Origin: Pontibacter amylolyticus
Lineage (GTDB): Bacteria; Bacteroidota; Bacteroidia; Cytophagales; Hymenobacteraceae
Reading direction: 5' to 3'
Assembly (NCBI RefSeq): GCF_014638845.1
Contig: NZ_BMFP01000001.1
Coordinates: 717,566-781,565, forward strand
DNA: 64,000 nt
Both the position numbers and the translations under genes were made by a program. Under the pieces are notes generated by a model that did no database searches, had not been told where the DNA came from, and saw nothing but the letters and a program-made list of their open reading frames with translations. Each line of letters starts with the position of its first letter. Positions within the stretch are counted from its first letter, which is position 1. Below, piece after piece: positions 44,428 to 52,696 of this stretch.

Positions 44428-46239
44428 ATGTATAACATTCCTGCCAGTAATCCGAAAGTGCAGCAAGCTTCTATTCCCGGCGTTACCCCGAAACAGAAAG
44501 ACATCCTGACAATCCGGTTGATGATCGTGATGGGCCTCATCACGATGGCACTTTTTCTTTACTGGTTCATCGACAAAGACCATATCGGCTACCTGCCGCT
44601 CTACATCATGCTGACGACTGCGCTGGGTTTCAAACTTCTGCGCACCCTGCATGAGTGGTACCACTACTTTGATGTGAGCGTGCCGGTCAAGCCCAAACTA
44701 CGCACCAAGTTTAAGGTCGATGTGCTCACCACGTTCTGCCCCGGCGAGCCCTACGACATGATCATCAACACGCTGGAGGCCATTCAGCGCATCCGCTACC
44801 CGCACACCACCTACCTTTGCGACGAGGCCGATGACCCATTCCTTAGAAAAGAATGCGCGCGTCTGGGCGTGATCCATGTTACCCGTACCCAGAAGATCAA
44901 CGCCAAAGCCGGCAACATCAACAATGCCCTGAAGCAGGCCACCGGCGACATCTGCCTGGTGCTGGACCCGGACCACGTGCCCGTGCCGGAGTTTCTGGAT
45001 GAGGTGCTCCCTTACTTTGAAGACCCGGAAATAGGTTATGTGCAGTGCGTGCAGGCCTATTATAACCAGAAGGAAAGCCTGGTGGCCTATGGTGCCGCCG
45101 AGCAGACTTACAATTTCTACGGACCGATGATGATGGGCATGAATGCCCACGGCACCGCCCAGGCCATCGGCGCCAACTGCACCTTCCGCCGCAGCGCCCT
45201 CGACAGCATTGGCGGGCATGCCGCCGGACTGGCCGAGGACATGCACACCGCCATGCAACTGCACGCCAAGGGCTGGAAATCCGTCTACGTACCCAAGATC
45301 CTGAACCGTGGCCTGGTGCCCGGCACCCTTTCGGCTTACTACAAACAGCAGGTAAAGTGGAGCCGCGGCACGTTTGAACTGCTCTTCACGGTATACCCGA
45401 GGCTGTTCAGGCACTTCACCTGGCGGCAACGCATTCACTACGGCACGCTTCCGTTCTACTACCTCTTCGGGGTGTTCAACCTGATCGATTTCCTGATTCC
45501 TTCGCTGGCCCTGATCATGGCAGAGTTTCCGTGGTATGTGTCGCTGGGTGAGTTTTTGATCATGTTCACGCCTTTCTTTCTGATCTCCATCGCTATCCGG
45601 CAGTATGCGCAGCGCTGGTACCACGAGAAAAACGAGAAGGGCTTTCACCTGTTCGGCGGCATTTTGCGCACCGGCACCTGGTGGATCTTCCTGCTGGGGC
45701 TCATCTACTCCATTTTCCGGGTGAAGGTGCCTTATATTCCAACGCCCAAGGACGACAAGCCAAAGAACAACTGGCTGCTGAGCCTGCCTAACATCGCAAT
45801 GATCGGGCTGATGCTCGGGGCCATTGCCTACAGCCAGCACCTGTACGGGCACCTCTATACCAACCCGTATGTGCAGATGATGGCGATGTTCTCGCTGGTG
45901 AACATCGGTATACTGGGTTCGGTGGTGGTGATCGGACAGGAGAAATTCATTCAGTGGGTGCGCCACAATGTGTTGCACGCCAGCGCCCTGCAGCCTGTGT
46001 TGCAGCCGCTCCGGCTGGCCATCTGGCGTACGCGCCACAGCTTCTACGACGGTATCCGGTACGTGGCCATTGTCATCACCATGGTGTCGGTGGCTGTCTC
46101 GACCAGTTTCCTGCTGTTTGGCTACAAGCCGTATAGCACCTCCCAGCGGCAGGACAAGCCACTCGTACAAAAGCCGGTCAAATCAGCCGCCCGAACCCAC
46201 ACGATCCTTCCCGCCAACCTGCTGAACACCCCTCAGTAA
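44428..46239 (+). CDS. Cellulose-synthase-like GT2 membrane glycosyltransferase
   Basis: A 603-residue processive glycosyltransferase. Two N-terminal helices (about 27-70) precede the GT-A domain (about 95-330) with catalytic residues in LDPDHVP (Asp180/Asp182), AED (269-271, replacing TED) and QQVKW (307-311, the QxxRW position with Lys for Arg). At least five further helices follow (about 341-570). No PilZ domain is present, so c-di-GMP control of the BcsA type is not expected. The product is probably a beta-linked exopolysaccharide. The divergent GH gene is the likely partner. Confidence 0.88.
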   Translation: MYNIPASNPKVQQASIPGVTPKQKDILTIRLMIVMGLITMALFLYWFIDKDHIGYLPLYIMLTTALGFKLLRTLHEWYHYFDVSVPVKPKLRTKFKVDVLTTFCPGEPYDMIINTLEAIQRIRYPHTTYLCDEADDPFLRKECARLGVIHVTRTQKINAKAGNINNALKQATGDICLVLDPDHVPVPEFLDEVLPYFEDPEIGYVQCVQAYYNQKESLVAYGAAEQTYNFYGPMMMGMNAHGTAQAIGANCTFRRSALDSIGGHAAGLAEDMHTAMQLHAKGWKSVYVPKILNRGLVPGTLSAYYKQQVKWSRGTFELLFTVYPRLFRHFTWRQRIHYGTLPFYYLFGVFNLIDFLIPSLALIMAEFPWYVSLGEFLIMFTPFFLISIAIRQYAQRWYHEKNEKGFHLFGGILRTGTWWIFLLGLIYSIFRVKVPYIPTPKDDKPKNNWLLSLPNIAMIGLMLGAIAYSQHLYGHLYTNPYVQMMAMFSLVNIGILGSVVVIGQEKFIQWVRHNVLHASALQPVLQPLRLAIWRTRHSFYDGIRYVAIVITMVSVAVSTSFLLFGYKPYSTSQRQDKPLVQKPVKSAARTHTILPANLLNTPQ

Positions 46240-46324
46240 GTCCGGGTAGAAAATGCCCAACAGTTGACGTTCGCTCCCGTTTATAAGTATAGTGTATTGA
46301 TGTAAAACGCTAAAACTTATAACT

Positions 46325-47065
46325 ATGAACAGACACTCATCAGACCGGGATTACGACCGCCACGAAGGAGGTTTCCATACCCACCGCTCAGAGCGCTACC
46401 GTCATCCGGAGCAGGACAGAAGCTATCGTTTTGACGATTACGGCTCCGCTGCGCACGGAGGCTATGGCAACGAAAGCTACCAGGGCACCTGGGGCAACCA
46501 GGGCAATGAGCGGGGTGGCTCGCGCAACTATTCTAACCCAAACATCACCGACAGCAACACCTACAGCACCTCCCGCAACTACGGCAGCATGGGCAGCTAC
46601 GGTGGTGCCCAGGGCTTCGGCGACATCAGGGGCGGCCGCCACGATTCGAGTCACCCCTTCGACAGCGGCATGGGCTCTCAGCACAGGTATAGCGGTGAAG
46701 GCAGAGGATCGATGGGCAACCGCGGCTACCGCGAGGAAGGCCGTGACTACAGCCGCCACAACCGCTATGGCGCCGACCGCGAGGATCTTTATGGACACGA
46801 GGTGTCACGCCGTTTTGAGGGACGTGGCGGGCAGGAGCGCTACGACTTTGAGCGCGACGACTACTACAGCTCCAACTATGGCGACGACCAGGGCAACTAC
46901 ATGGGCAGTGGGTATAACCGCCAATCGCGCAGCCGGTATGGCGAAGGCGACTACGGATCGAGCGGCTACCTGCAGTCACGCAACCAAAGCAGCAGTGACC
47001 GCGACCGCCAGAACCGCCCACGTGAATTCAACACGGCCCAGAACCGCTGGAATACCGATTGGTAA
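46325..47065 (+). CDS. Disordered Gly/Tyr/Arg/Ser-rich protein
   Basis: A 246-residue, low-complexity, hydrophilic protein, rich in Gly, Ser, Arg, Tyr, Asp and Asn, with many RG, YG and RY steps (RYRHPEQDRSYRFDDYGS, YGGAQGFGDIRGGRHDSS, RDDYYSSNYGDDQGNYMGSG). It has no signal peptide, membrane segment or cysteine and hardly any aliphatic residues. It ends in REFNTAQNRWNTDW. The composition recalls phase-separating RG/Y-rich proteins of eukaryotes. Similar stress-linked disordered proteins occur in Bacteroidota, but no function is established. A terminator follows immediately. Confidence 0.7.
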   Translation: MNRHSSDRDYDRHEGGFHTHRSERYRHPEQDRSYRFDDYGSAAHGGYGNESYQGTWGNQGNERGGSRNYSNPNITDSNTYSTSRNYGSMGSYGGAQGFGDIRGGRHDSSHPFDSGMGSQHRYSGEGRGSMGNRGYREEGRDYSRHNRYGADREDLYGHEVSRRFEGRGGQERYDFERDDYYSSNYGDDQGNYMGSGYNRQSRSRYGEGDYGSSGYLQSRNQSSSDRDRQNRPREFNTAQNRWNTDW

Positions 47066-47080
47066 ACAGGTATAGCAAAA

Positions 47081-47122
47081 AACAGCGAAGGCGCAGCTTA
47101 TCGTTGCGCCTTTGCTGTTTTT
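47081..47122. terminator. Terminator overlapping the 3' end of the GH25 gene
   Basis: AACAGCGAAGGCGCA (47081-47095) pairs with TTGCGCCTTTGCTGTT (47104-47119), followed by TTT. On the minus strand the right arm encodes the last residues (AKTAKAQR) of the lysozyme, whose stop is at 47098-47100, so one hairpin serves both convergent genes. Confidence 0.7.
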
Positions 47123-47979
47123 GCGGGCTCTGAGGGTTGTATACACAGCTTCAGGATGTCCTTTTTAGTACCGTAAAAGATGTTGCAGTCCACGGGTCCC
47201 CTTATACCCTCGATCACGCCTCGGTCGGTGTGCTGCCAGAACGAGAGCAGGGCCCGGTCGGTGCGCTGCATTTGCAACTCTTTCACGTTGTAGTGCGCAA
47301 TCCAGAGGGTGTATTCGTCAAAGAAGCCCTCCAGGTAATCCTTGTAGAAGCTGTAGCCGGTATAGATGATCGGCTTGACGCCATAGGCCCGCTCTACGTG
47401 CACGAGCCACTCCTTGATATCGCCCCGGAAGTGGTTGAGCGGTTGCTTGCCTCGCACCTCCACATCCAGCACGGGCGGCAGGTCGCCGGGCTGCAGCACC
47501 ACCGTCTGGATGAAGTTGCGGGCCTGCTCCTCAGGCGACACGTTTGGCCGGTAAAAATGGTAGGCTCCCCGGATAATGCCCACTTCCTGCGTTCCCTCCC
47601 AGTTGCGTTCGTAGTGGCTGTCTTTCAGCTTCACGCCTTCGGTGGCTTTGAGGAAGGCAAAAGATACATCGTTGTCACGCACCTTCTCCCAGTTGATCTT
47701 GCGCTGGTACTTGGACACGTCTATACCTAGTATGGTATTGCCGAGCGGACTATGCCCCTCGGGCCAGATGGGCTGTTCCTTTTCCCGAAAGAACTCCACA
47801 TAGAGCACCAGCAAACCGATAGCTGCCACTACTCCCACCCCGATCCAAAACGGCAGTTTGGACTGCTTCTTCTTCCCTTTTTTCCGCTTAGGCGCAGCAC
47901 GCGGCGCCTTCGGGGCCTGCGTGGCCTTCCTGGGCGTCTTGATGGGCTTTAGCGGTGCGGGCGTTTTAACGGTGCTCAT
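47098..47979 (-). CDS. GH25 lysozyme, membrane-anchored
   Basis: A 293-residue protein. The ATG complementary to 47977-47979 (MSTVKTPAPLKPIKTP) is chosen; the upstream frame is not coding-like. A Lys/Pro/Ala-rich cytoplasmic tail (1-42) precedes one membrane helix (about 43-62). The GH25 barrel runs from about 83: GIDVSKYQRKINW (Asp87), FAFLKATEG, AYHFYRP, VLDVE (Asp172, Glu174), IIYTGYSFY, WIAHYN, FWQHTDRG. GH25 enzymes cut the beta-1,4 bond between MurNAc and GlcNAc. The anchored form suggests peptidoglycan remodelling. Confidence 0.9.
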   Translation of the reverse strand: MSTVKTPAPLKPIKTPRKATQAPKAPRAAPKRKKGKKKQSKLPFWIGVGVVAAIGLLVLYVEFFREKEQPIWPEGHSPLGNTILGIDVSKYQRKINWEKVRDNDVSFAFLKATEGVKLKDSHYERNWEGTQEVGIIRGAYHFYRPNVSPEEQARNFIQTVVLQPGDLPPVLDVEVRGKQPLNHFRGDIKEWLVHVERAYGVKPIIYTGYSFYKDYLEGFFDEYTLWIAHYNVKELQMQRTDRALLSFWQHTDRGVIEGIRGPVDCNIFYGTKKDILKLCIQPSEPAKTAKAQR

Positions 47980-48172
47980 GGTTTGCTGCGGGGAAGGCAA
48001 AGATATGCCTTTCACGCAAATGGAAGGTATAGGTCTGGTTAAAAAAGATTGGCAGCAAAGGCGGCTATACCTGTGAGCGGGTTCGGGGGTTCTGTAGACC
48101 ACCATCCTGCCCGTTAGTAGCAAAACAGATCCAGCCAATACCGTAAAAGGAAGTCTACAAGAAAGTGAGGGT

Positions 48173-49036
48173 ATGGAAAACAGCAAAGAGCGACTTTATC
48201 ACGATGTGGAGCGGCTGACAGGTATAGAACCAGCACGAAACTACCTAAACCTGGAGGCATTGGAGGAGGCAGTCCGGTACATCAAAGGCGAATTGGAGAA
48301 GCTGGATTGTGAAGTGCAGGAGCAGCCCTTTAAAGTCGACAATAAGACCTACAAAAACATGGTGGCCCTGTTTAAGGGAAAAAGCAGTGCCGAGCGCATT
48401 GTGGTGGGAGCGCATTATGACGTATGCGGGGACCAACCCGGCGCCGATGACAACGCCAGCGGTGTGGCCGGCCTGCTCGAAACTGCCCGGCTCCTGCACC
48501 AGCACAAGCCACCGCTACAGTATGACATCGAACTGGTCGCCTACTGTCTGGAGGAGCCGCCCTTCTTTGCCAGTGAGGACATGGGCAGCGCCGTGCACGC
48601 CCGAAAACTGCACGAACAGAAAGTAAAGGTACGGGCCATGATCTGCTATGAAATGATCGGTTATTTTTCGGATGAACCCCATTCGCAGAAGTTTCCAGAC
48701 CCGGAACTGGCCAGGCACTACCCGCATACAGGCAATTTTATAGTGGTGGTCGGCAAAACAGGGCAGGAAGCCTATACCCAACAAGTGCGCGACCTCATGC
48801 GCCAGCATACGGATATCGATGTGCAATCGGTAAATCTGCCGGCCAGTTTTGGGCTGGTGGGTCTCTCCGACCACCGCAACTACTGGAAATACGACATCAA
48901 CGCCATCATGATCAACGACTCGTCCTTCCTGCGCAACCCGCACTACCACCAGCCCAGCGACACCATCGACACACTTGATTTTGACAAGATGGCAGCAGTG
49001 GTGGCAGGCGTATATGGGGCGCTCATCCGCCTGTAA
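48173..49036 (+). CDS. M28-family zinc peptidase
   Basis: A 287-residue protein without a signal peptide. The di-zinc site is recognisable: His81 (GAHYDV), Asp92 (GADDNASG), the Glu127/Glu128 pair (CLEEPPFF) and the late His in HYHQPSDTID. M28 members are aminopeptidases or glutaminyl cyclase-like enzymes; the latter cannot be excluded, but the EE pair and DNASG loop favour peptidase. It is divergent from the lysozyme gene. Confidence 0.88.
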   Translation: MENSKERLYHDVERLTGIEPARNYLNLEALEEAVRYIKGELEKLDCEVQEQPFKVDNKTYKNMVALFKGKSSAERIVVGAHYDVCGDQPGADDNASGVAGLLETARLLHQHKPPLQYDIELVAYCLEEPPFFASEDMGSAVHARKLHEQKVKVRAMICYEMIGYFSDEPHSQKFPDPELARHYPHTGNFIVVVGKTGQEAYTQQVRDLMRQHTDIDVQSVNLPASFGLVGLSDHRNYWKYDINAIMINDSSFLRNPHYHQPSDTIDTLDFDKMAAVVAGVYGALIRL

Positions 49037-49103
49037 AAGACCGGTGCTTGTTAGCTAAATTCCGTCAGACACCGGCCACAGGTATAGTCGTCTTCAGGCT
49101 AAC

Positions 49104-50216
49104 CTATACCTGCCCTATACCTGACAGATGCTCCAGTCGCTTGCCATCCAGGGTCGTGTAGCTCCCCATCACATCTGCTGTCAGGCAGGAGTGAACGGGC
49201 AGAATTCCCATCAAGTCACCGATCTCATACCTGTCGAAGAGCGTTTTGCTGGCGCGTATGGTGCCGTGCTCCTGCGACAGCGAGACCACTTCTATACCTT
49301 CCAGCGGCTCCGACCAACCGTCCTCACTCAATTCCACCACACGCCCGAAAATCTGCGAACCGCCGGCCCCCACCAGGCTGTCTTTGGAGAAATGCACACT
49401 GCCCCCGTGCACGATGATCTCGTGGCGTTCCGGGTGCTTGGCGATGACCGGGCAGGCCATGCACACTGCTATCTGATTGAAATCGCAGGAGCCGATGTGC
49501 TGCTGCGTGAGGTCATAGAACACATAATTGCCCGGCCTGATCTCGTCTACGCCGGTAATGGTATGCAAAATGCTGCAGGAAGGCGTGTCGCCGATGGATA
49601 CTTTCAGTTCCGGGAAGCGGACCTTATACCTGTCACGCACCAGGTTCAGGAGGAAAACGGTGGTATGGTGAATGGTGCGGATGGCATCCGCATCGGTTTG
49701 TTTGTAGGTATGGCCGTCGTGGGCGAGCACGCCTGTGAAATGCAGCTTGTCGCTTTGTTCCAGCAGTGCCACAATGGCGTCGAGTTGCTCGTGGCTGTGC
49801 GGCAGAATGCCCGTGCGGTGGTAGCCGGTGTCGAGCTTGAGCCAAAGATTGACCGGATGCTGCAAAGCTTCTGCCAGCGCCTGCACCGTTTCGATGTTGA
49901 CGGCCACCAGATGTAGCTGTACTTTGCCCGCCAGTTCGTTCACCAGCGCCATGTCCCGGATATTCACAGGTATAGCCACCAGGATGTCGGTCCAGCCGTG
50001 GGCGGCAAAGTAGCGGGCCATCTTAAGCGACGACACCGTGATGCCGGTGGCGCCCCGCTCCCGGAACCACTCGCCTACCTGCGCCGACTGGTGCGTTTTG
50101 AAATGCGGACGTAGCCGGATGTGGTTGCGGGCCGCTTTGTCGGCCATCATGGCGATGTTCCGGCGGCATTTTTCTTCGTCGAGTAAGAGCGTGGTTTGGG
50201 TAATATGATCGAGCAT
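49104..50216 (-). CDS. D-threonine aldolase / D-serine dehydratase-like PLP enzyme
   Basis: A 370-residue fold-type III PLP enzyme. The PLP lysine is Lys40 in RPHFKTH. The barrel continues with LWLKLDTGYHRTG, FTGVLAHDGHTY and SIGDTPSCS. The C-terminal metal site LPVHSCLTADVMG (His and Cys) is the hallmark of the DSD1/D-threonine aldolase group. Such enzymes split D-threonine to glycine and acetaldehyde or dehydrate D-serine; sequence alone does not decide which. It is divergent from hemN, with about 230 bp between starts. Confidence 0.88.
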   Translation of the reverse strand: MLDHITQTTLLLDEEKCRRNIAMMADKAARNHIRLRPHFKTHQSAQVGEWFRERGATGITVSSLKMARYFAAHGWTDILVAIPVNIRDMALVNELAGKVQLHLVAVNIETVQALAEALQHPVNLWLKLDTGYHRTGILPHSHEQLDAIVALLEQSDKLHFTGVLAHDGHTYKQTDADAIRTIHHTTVFLLNLVRDRYKVRFPELKVSIGDTPSCSILHTITGVDEIRPGNYVFYDLTQQHIGSCDFNQIAVCMACPVIAKHPERHEIIVHGGSVHFSKDSLVGAGGSQIFGRVVELSEDGWSEPLEGIEVVSLSQEHGTIRASKTLFDRYEIGDLMGILPVHSCLTADVMGSYTTLDGKRLEHLSGIGQV

Positions 50217-50298
50217 AATAGTAGGACTTAACAGGTATAACGGGCAGGGTTGGAGCAGGTATAGCTCCTGGATTCTTCATCCCGAAATTTATTTTTCA

Positions 50299-50310
50299 TG
50301 ACAAATATCA
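50299..50310. promoter_or_regulatory. FNR/CRP-like box, distal
   Basis: TGACAAATATCA is an imperfect dyad (TGAYA/TRTCA). It repeats exactly at 50351-50362, 52 bp away, about five helical turns. It lies upstream of hemN in the region shared with the divergent PLP-enzyme gene. Confidence 0.45.
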
Positions 50311-50350
50311 CCCTTTTCCCTGTCCTAAATTTCAGAAAAAACGCGCTGAC

Positions 50351-50362
50351 TGACAAATATCA
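50351..50362. promoter_or_regulatory. FNR/CRP-like box, proximal to hemN promoter
   Basis: Second exact copy of TGACAAATATCA. If GACCTTTG at 50386-50393 is the -7 box, transcription starts near 50398 and this site is centred near -41.5, the classical activating position for FNR-family regulators. The regulator itself is not in the window. Confidence 0.5.
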
Positions 50363-50385
50363 TTTCCTGGGCGGTCAGGTTGCCC

Positions 50386-50393
50386 GACCTTTG
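50386..50393 (+). promoter_or_regulatory. Probable hemN -7 box
   Basis: GACCTTTG differs from TAnnTTTG by one base. It lies 52 bp before the hemN ATG, leaving a leader of about 48 bases. Confidence 0.4.
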
Positions 50394-50445
50394 TAACCGT
50401 AATGGAGCAGACGTCTGCTTCGGTATAGAATTAAAAAGAGTAAAT

Positions 50446-51816
50446 ATGAATACTGCTGTCACCCCTGCTGAACTACTGGCCAAGTACGACGTACCGTCGC
50501 CACGCTATACCAGCTACCCTACCGTGCCGTTCTGGGATGAAAAACCCCTGACCGAAGAACGTTGGAAGAGCCATGTGCAGCAGGCTTTCCGCAAGACAAA
50601 CAGCAAAGAAGGCATCAGCCTATACCTGCACCTGCCCTTCTGTGAGAAACTGTGCACCTACTGCGGCTGCAACAAGCGCATCACCAAAAACCACGCAGTA
50701 GAGTCGCCCTACCTGGAGGCCCTGCTCAAAGAATGGGACCAGTACCTGGCGCTCTTCGACGAGAAACCACGCATTACCGAGCTGCACCTGGGCGGTGGCA
50801 CCCCGACCTTTTTCAGCGCGGCCAACCTCAAAAACCTGTTGGAGCGTCTGCTGGAAAAGACCGAAACAACGCCGGATGCGGCCTTCAGCATCGAGGTGCA
50901 CCCCAACGCGACGAATCGCGAGCAGTTGCAGGTGCTCTACGACCTGGGCTTCCGCAGACTGAGCGTCGGCATACAGGACTTCGACCCCTATGTGCAGTTG
51001 ATCATCAACCGCATCCAGACGTTTGAAAAGACAAAAGAGATTTTTGACATAGCCCGCGAGATCGGCTATACCTCCATCAACGGCGACATCATTTACGGGC
51101 TGCCACACCAGACAGCCAAGAGCGTGCGCATGACCATCGAGAAAGTGAAAGAGCTGCGCCCGGAGCGGATCGCCTTCTACAGTTACGCCCACGTGCCCTG
51201 GAAGAGCAAAGGCCAGCGCCGCTATTCTGAGGCCGACCTACCCGCGCCAGAAGTGAAACGCGGATTGTACGAACTGGGCAGAGCCATGCTGGAAGAGGCC
51301 GGCTACATCGAGACAGGTATGGACCACTTCGCGCTGCCGGAAGACGAGCTTTGCATTGCATCTGCCAACGGCACCCTGCACCGCAATTTCATGGGCTATA
51401 CCCCACGCCACACCGAGCTGCTGATCGGCCTGGGCTGCTCCAGCATCTCTGACACTGGTACAGCTTTTATGCAGAACATCAAAGAAGTGGAAGCCTACGA
51501 AGAAGCGGTACACACCGGTCACCTGCCGATCCTGAAAGGCCATGAACTGACTGGTGAGGACATGCTGTTGCGTACCCACATCCAGAACCTGATGTGCCGC
51601 GACTACACCAGCTGGGACCCAGAGGAACTGCCTTACTTTGTAGATGCCCTCATGCGCCTGCAGCCGCTTGCCGACGATGGCCTGGTAGAGTACAGCAACC
51701 ACGACATACAGGTACTGCCGGCTGGCAAGCCCTTCCTGCGCAACATCGCCATGTGCCTGGATTCCCGCCTGTGGGCCAGCAAATTAACCGTGCCAATTTT
51801 CAGTAAGTCTGTTTAA
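50446..51816 (+). CDS. hemN: Oxygen-independent coproporphyrinogen III oxidase
   Basis: A 456-residue radical-SAM enzyme that decarboxylates coproporphyrinogen III to protoporphyrinogen IX without oxygen. The ATG at 50446 (MNTAVTPAELLAKYDVPSPRYTSYPTVPFW) gives the standard HemN start; a TTG at 50380 lies before the -7 box and is rejected. The cluster ligands are Cys66, Cys70 and Cys73 in CEKLCTYC, followed by the HemN-specific CGCN. The HemN-type C-terminal domain is present. Paired FNR-like boxes upstream suggest induction at low oxygen. hemJ, the next pathway step, lies 272 bp downstream. Confidence 0.93.
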   Translation: MNTAVTPAELLAKYDVPSPRYTSYPTVPFWDEKPLTEERWKSHVQQAFRKTNSKEGISLYLHLPFCEKLCTYCGCNKRITKNHAVESPYLEALLKEWDQYLALFDEKPRITELHLGGGTPTFFSAANLKNLLERLLEKTETTPDAAFSIEVHPNATNREQLQVLYDLGFRRLSVGIQDFDPYVQLIINRIQTFEKTKEIFDIAREIGYTSINGDIIYGLPHQTAKSVRMTIEKVKELRPERIAFYSYAHVPWKSKGQRRYSEADLPAPEVKRGLYELGRAMLEEAGYIETGMDHFALPEDELCIASANGTLHRNFMGYTPRHTELLIGLGCSSISDTGTAFMQNIKEVEAYEEAVHTGHLPILKGHELTGEDMLLRTHIQNLMCRDYTSWDPEELPYFVDALMRLQPLADDGLVEYSNHDIQVLPAGKPFLRNIAMCLDSRLWASKLTVPIFSKSV

Positions 51817-51857
51817 GGTGAGAGGATTGATTTAGTAATTATTCAGACTGAAGAACA

Positions 51858-51896
51858 AAGTCCGGGTACCGCAAGGTATGCCGGGCTTTTGTTTTA
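51858..51896 (+). terminator. Intrinsic terminator after hemN
   Basis: AAGTCCGGGTACC pairs with GGTATGCCGGGCTT around a GCAA loop, followed by TTGTTTT, about 40 bp after the stop. It separates hemN from hemJ transcription. Confidence 0.7.
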
Positions 51897-51939
51897 TTCG
51901 GAGATAGGGATAGGTATAGCAACTGTGCTGTAGCATCGC

Positions 51940-52020
51940 TGGCTTCTCGCCTGTGCTTCGGGCTCCTGCTTTTTTTCTTGATGGGTGTAGAGGCTCTCTT
52001 AAATCCTGAAAATCCTTTGT
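51940..52020 (+). repeat. Fragments of R and S repeats
   Basis: CTCGCCTGTGCTTCGGGCTC followed by TTTTTTTCTTGATGG matches only the head of the R repeat. AAATCCTGAAAATCCTTTG a few bases later resembles part of S. No hairpin partner arms remain, so these look like decayed copies. Confidence 0.5.
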
Positions 52021-52058
52021 CCAGGGGCCTTGTGTAAAGATTCAGCCATTGTTTTCCT

Positions 52059-52066
52059 TACCTTTG
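52059..52066 (+). promoter_or_regulatory. -7 box of hemJ
   Basis: TACCTTTG is an exact TAnnTTTG match, 22 bp before the hemJ ATG, implying a short leader. No convincing -33 element at the usual spacing. Confidence 0.5.
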
Positions 52067-52088
52067 CCTAAACAGCCCCCACTAGCAT

Positions 52089-52637
52089 ATGCCTTACTTA
52101 TACCTGAAAGCGCTGCACATCATCTTTGTGGTTACCTGGTTTGCAGGCCTGTTCTATATCGTGCGCCTGTTCATCTATTTTGCGGAAGCGGCGGAAAAAC
52201 CGGAACCAGAGCGTAGTATTCTGCAGAACCAGTTCCGAATCATGCAGAAGCGCCTGTGGTACGGCATCACCTGGCCATCGGCTATCCTGACTCTGATCCT
52301 CGGCACCAGCATTGTCATCACGCTTGGTTTGTATGACCCATTTCCAGGCTGGCTTATCTGGAAGATCGTTTTTGTGGTGTGCCTCTATGTGTACCATTTT
52401 CTCTGTCACAGCATCTTCAAGCAACAGCAAAACGGCATCATTCGCTATAGCTCCACCCAACTGCGCATCTGGAACGAGGTGGCCACGGTTTTCCTGATCG
52501 CCATTGTGTTTCTGGTGGTGCTCAAAAGTGCGCTGAGCATGGTGTGGGGTATTATGGGACTGTTGCTGTTCTCGGCCCTGCTGATGCTGGCCATCCGTAT
52601 TTACAAACGCAGCCGCGAGGCGAAGCAGACGCGCTAA
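52089..52637 (+). CDS. hemJ: Protoporphyrinogen oxidase HemJ
   Basis: A 182-residue inner-membrane protein with four to five helices. The HemJ/UPF0093 signature is clear: YLYLKALHIIFVVTWFAGLFYIVRLFIY with the conserved His, KRLWYGITWPSAILTLILG and IWKIVFVVCLYVYHFLCH. It oxidises protoporphyrinogen IX to protoporphyrin IX, the step right after HemN. It has its own promoter-like box and is separated from hemN by a terminator, so the pair is a neighbourhood rather than an operon. Confidence 0.92.
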   Translation: MPYLYLKALHIIFVVTWFAGLFYIVRLFIYFAEAAEKPEPERSILQNQFRIMQKRLWYGITWPSAILTLILGTSIVITLGLYDPFPGWLIWKIVFVVCLYVYHFLCHSIFKQQQNGIIRYSSTQLRIWNEVATVFLIAIVFLVVLKSALSMVWGIMGLLLFSALLMLAIRIYKRSREAKQTR

Positions 52638-52672
52638 TCAGCGCAACAATTCGTGCTTTGCCGCGGATTTCG

Positions 52673-52680
52673 TAACTTTG
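52673..52680 (+). promoter_or_regulatory. -7 box of the zinc-ribbon protein gene
   Basis: TAACTTTG, an exact TAnnTTTG match, ends 16 bp before the ATG at 52697, giving a very short leader. Confidence 0.45.
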
Positions 52681-52696
52681 AACAAATAGAAGCCCC

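Noticed and set aside
44698..46170. 490-codon open frame opposite the GT2 gene
   Set aside because: Antisense shadow of a gene with clear GT2 motifs.
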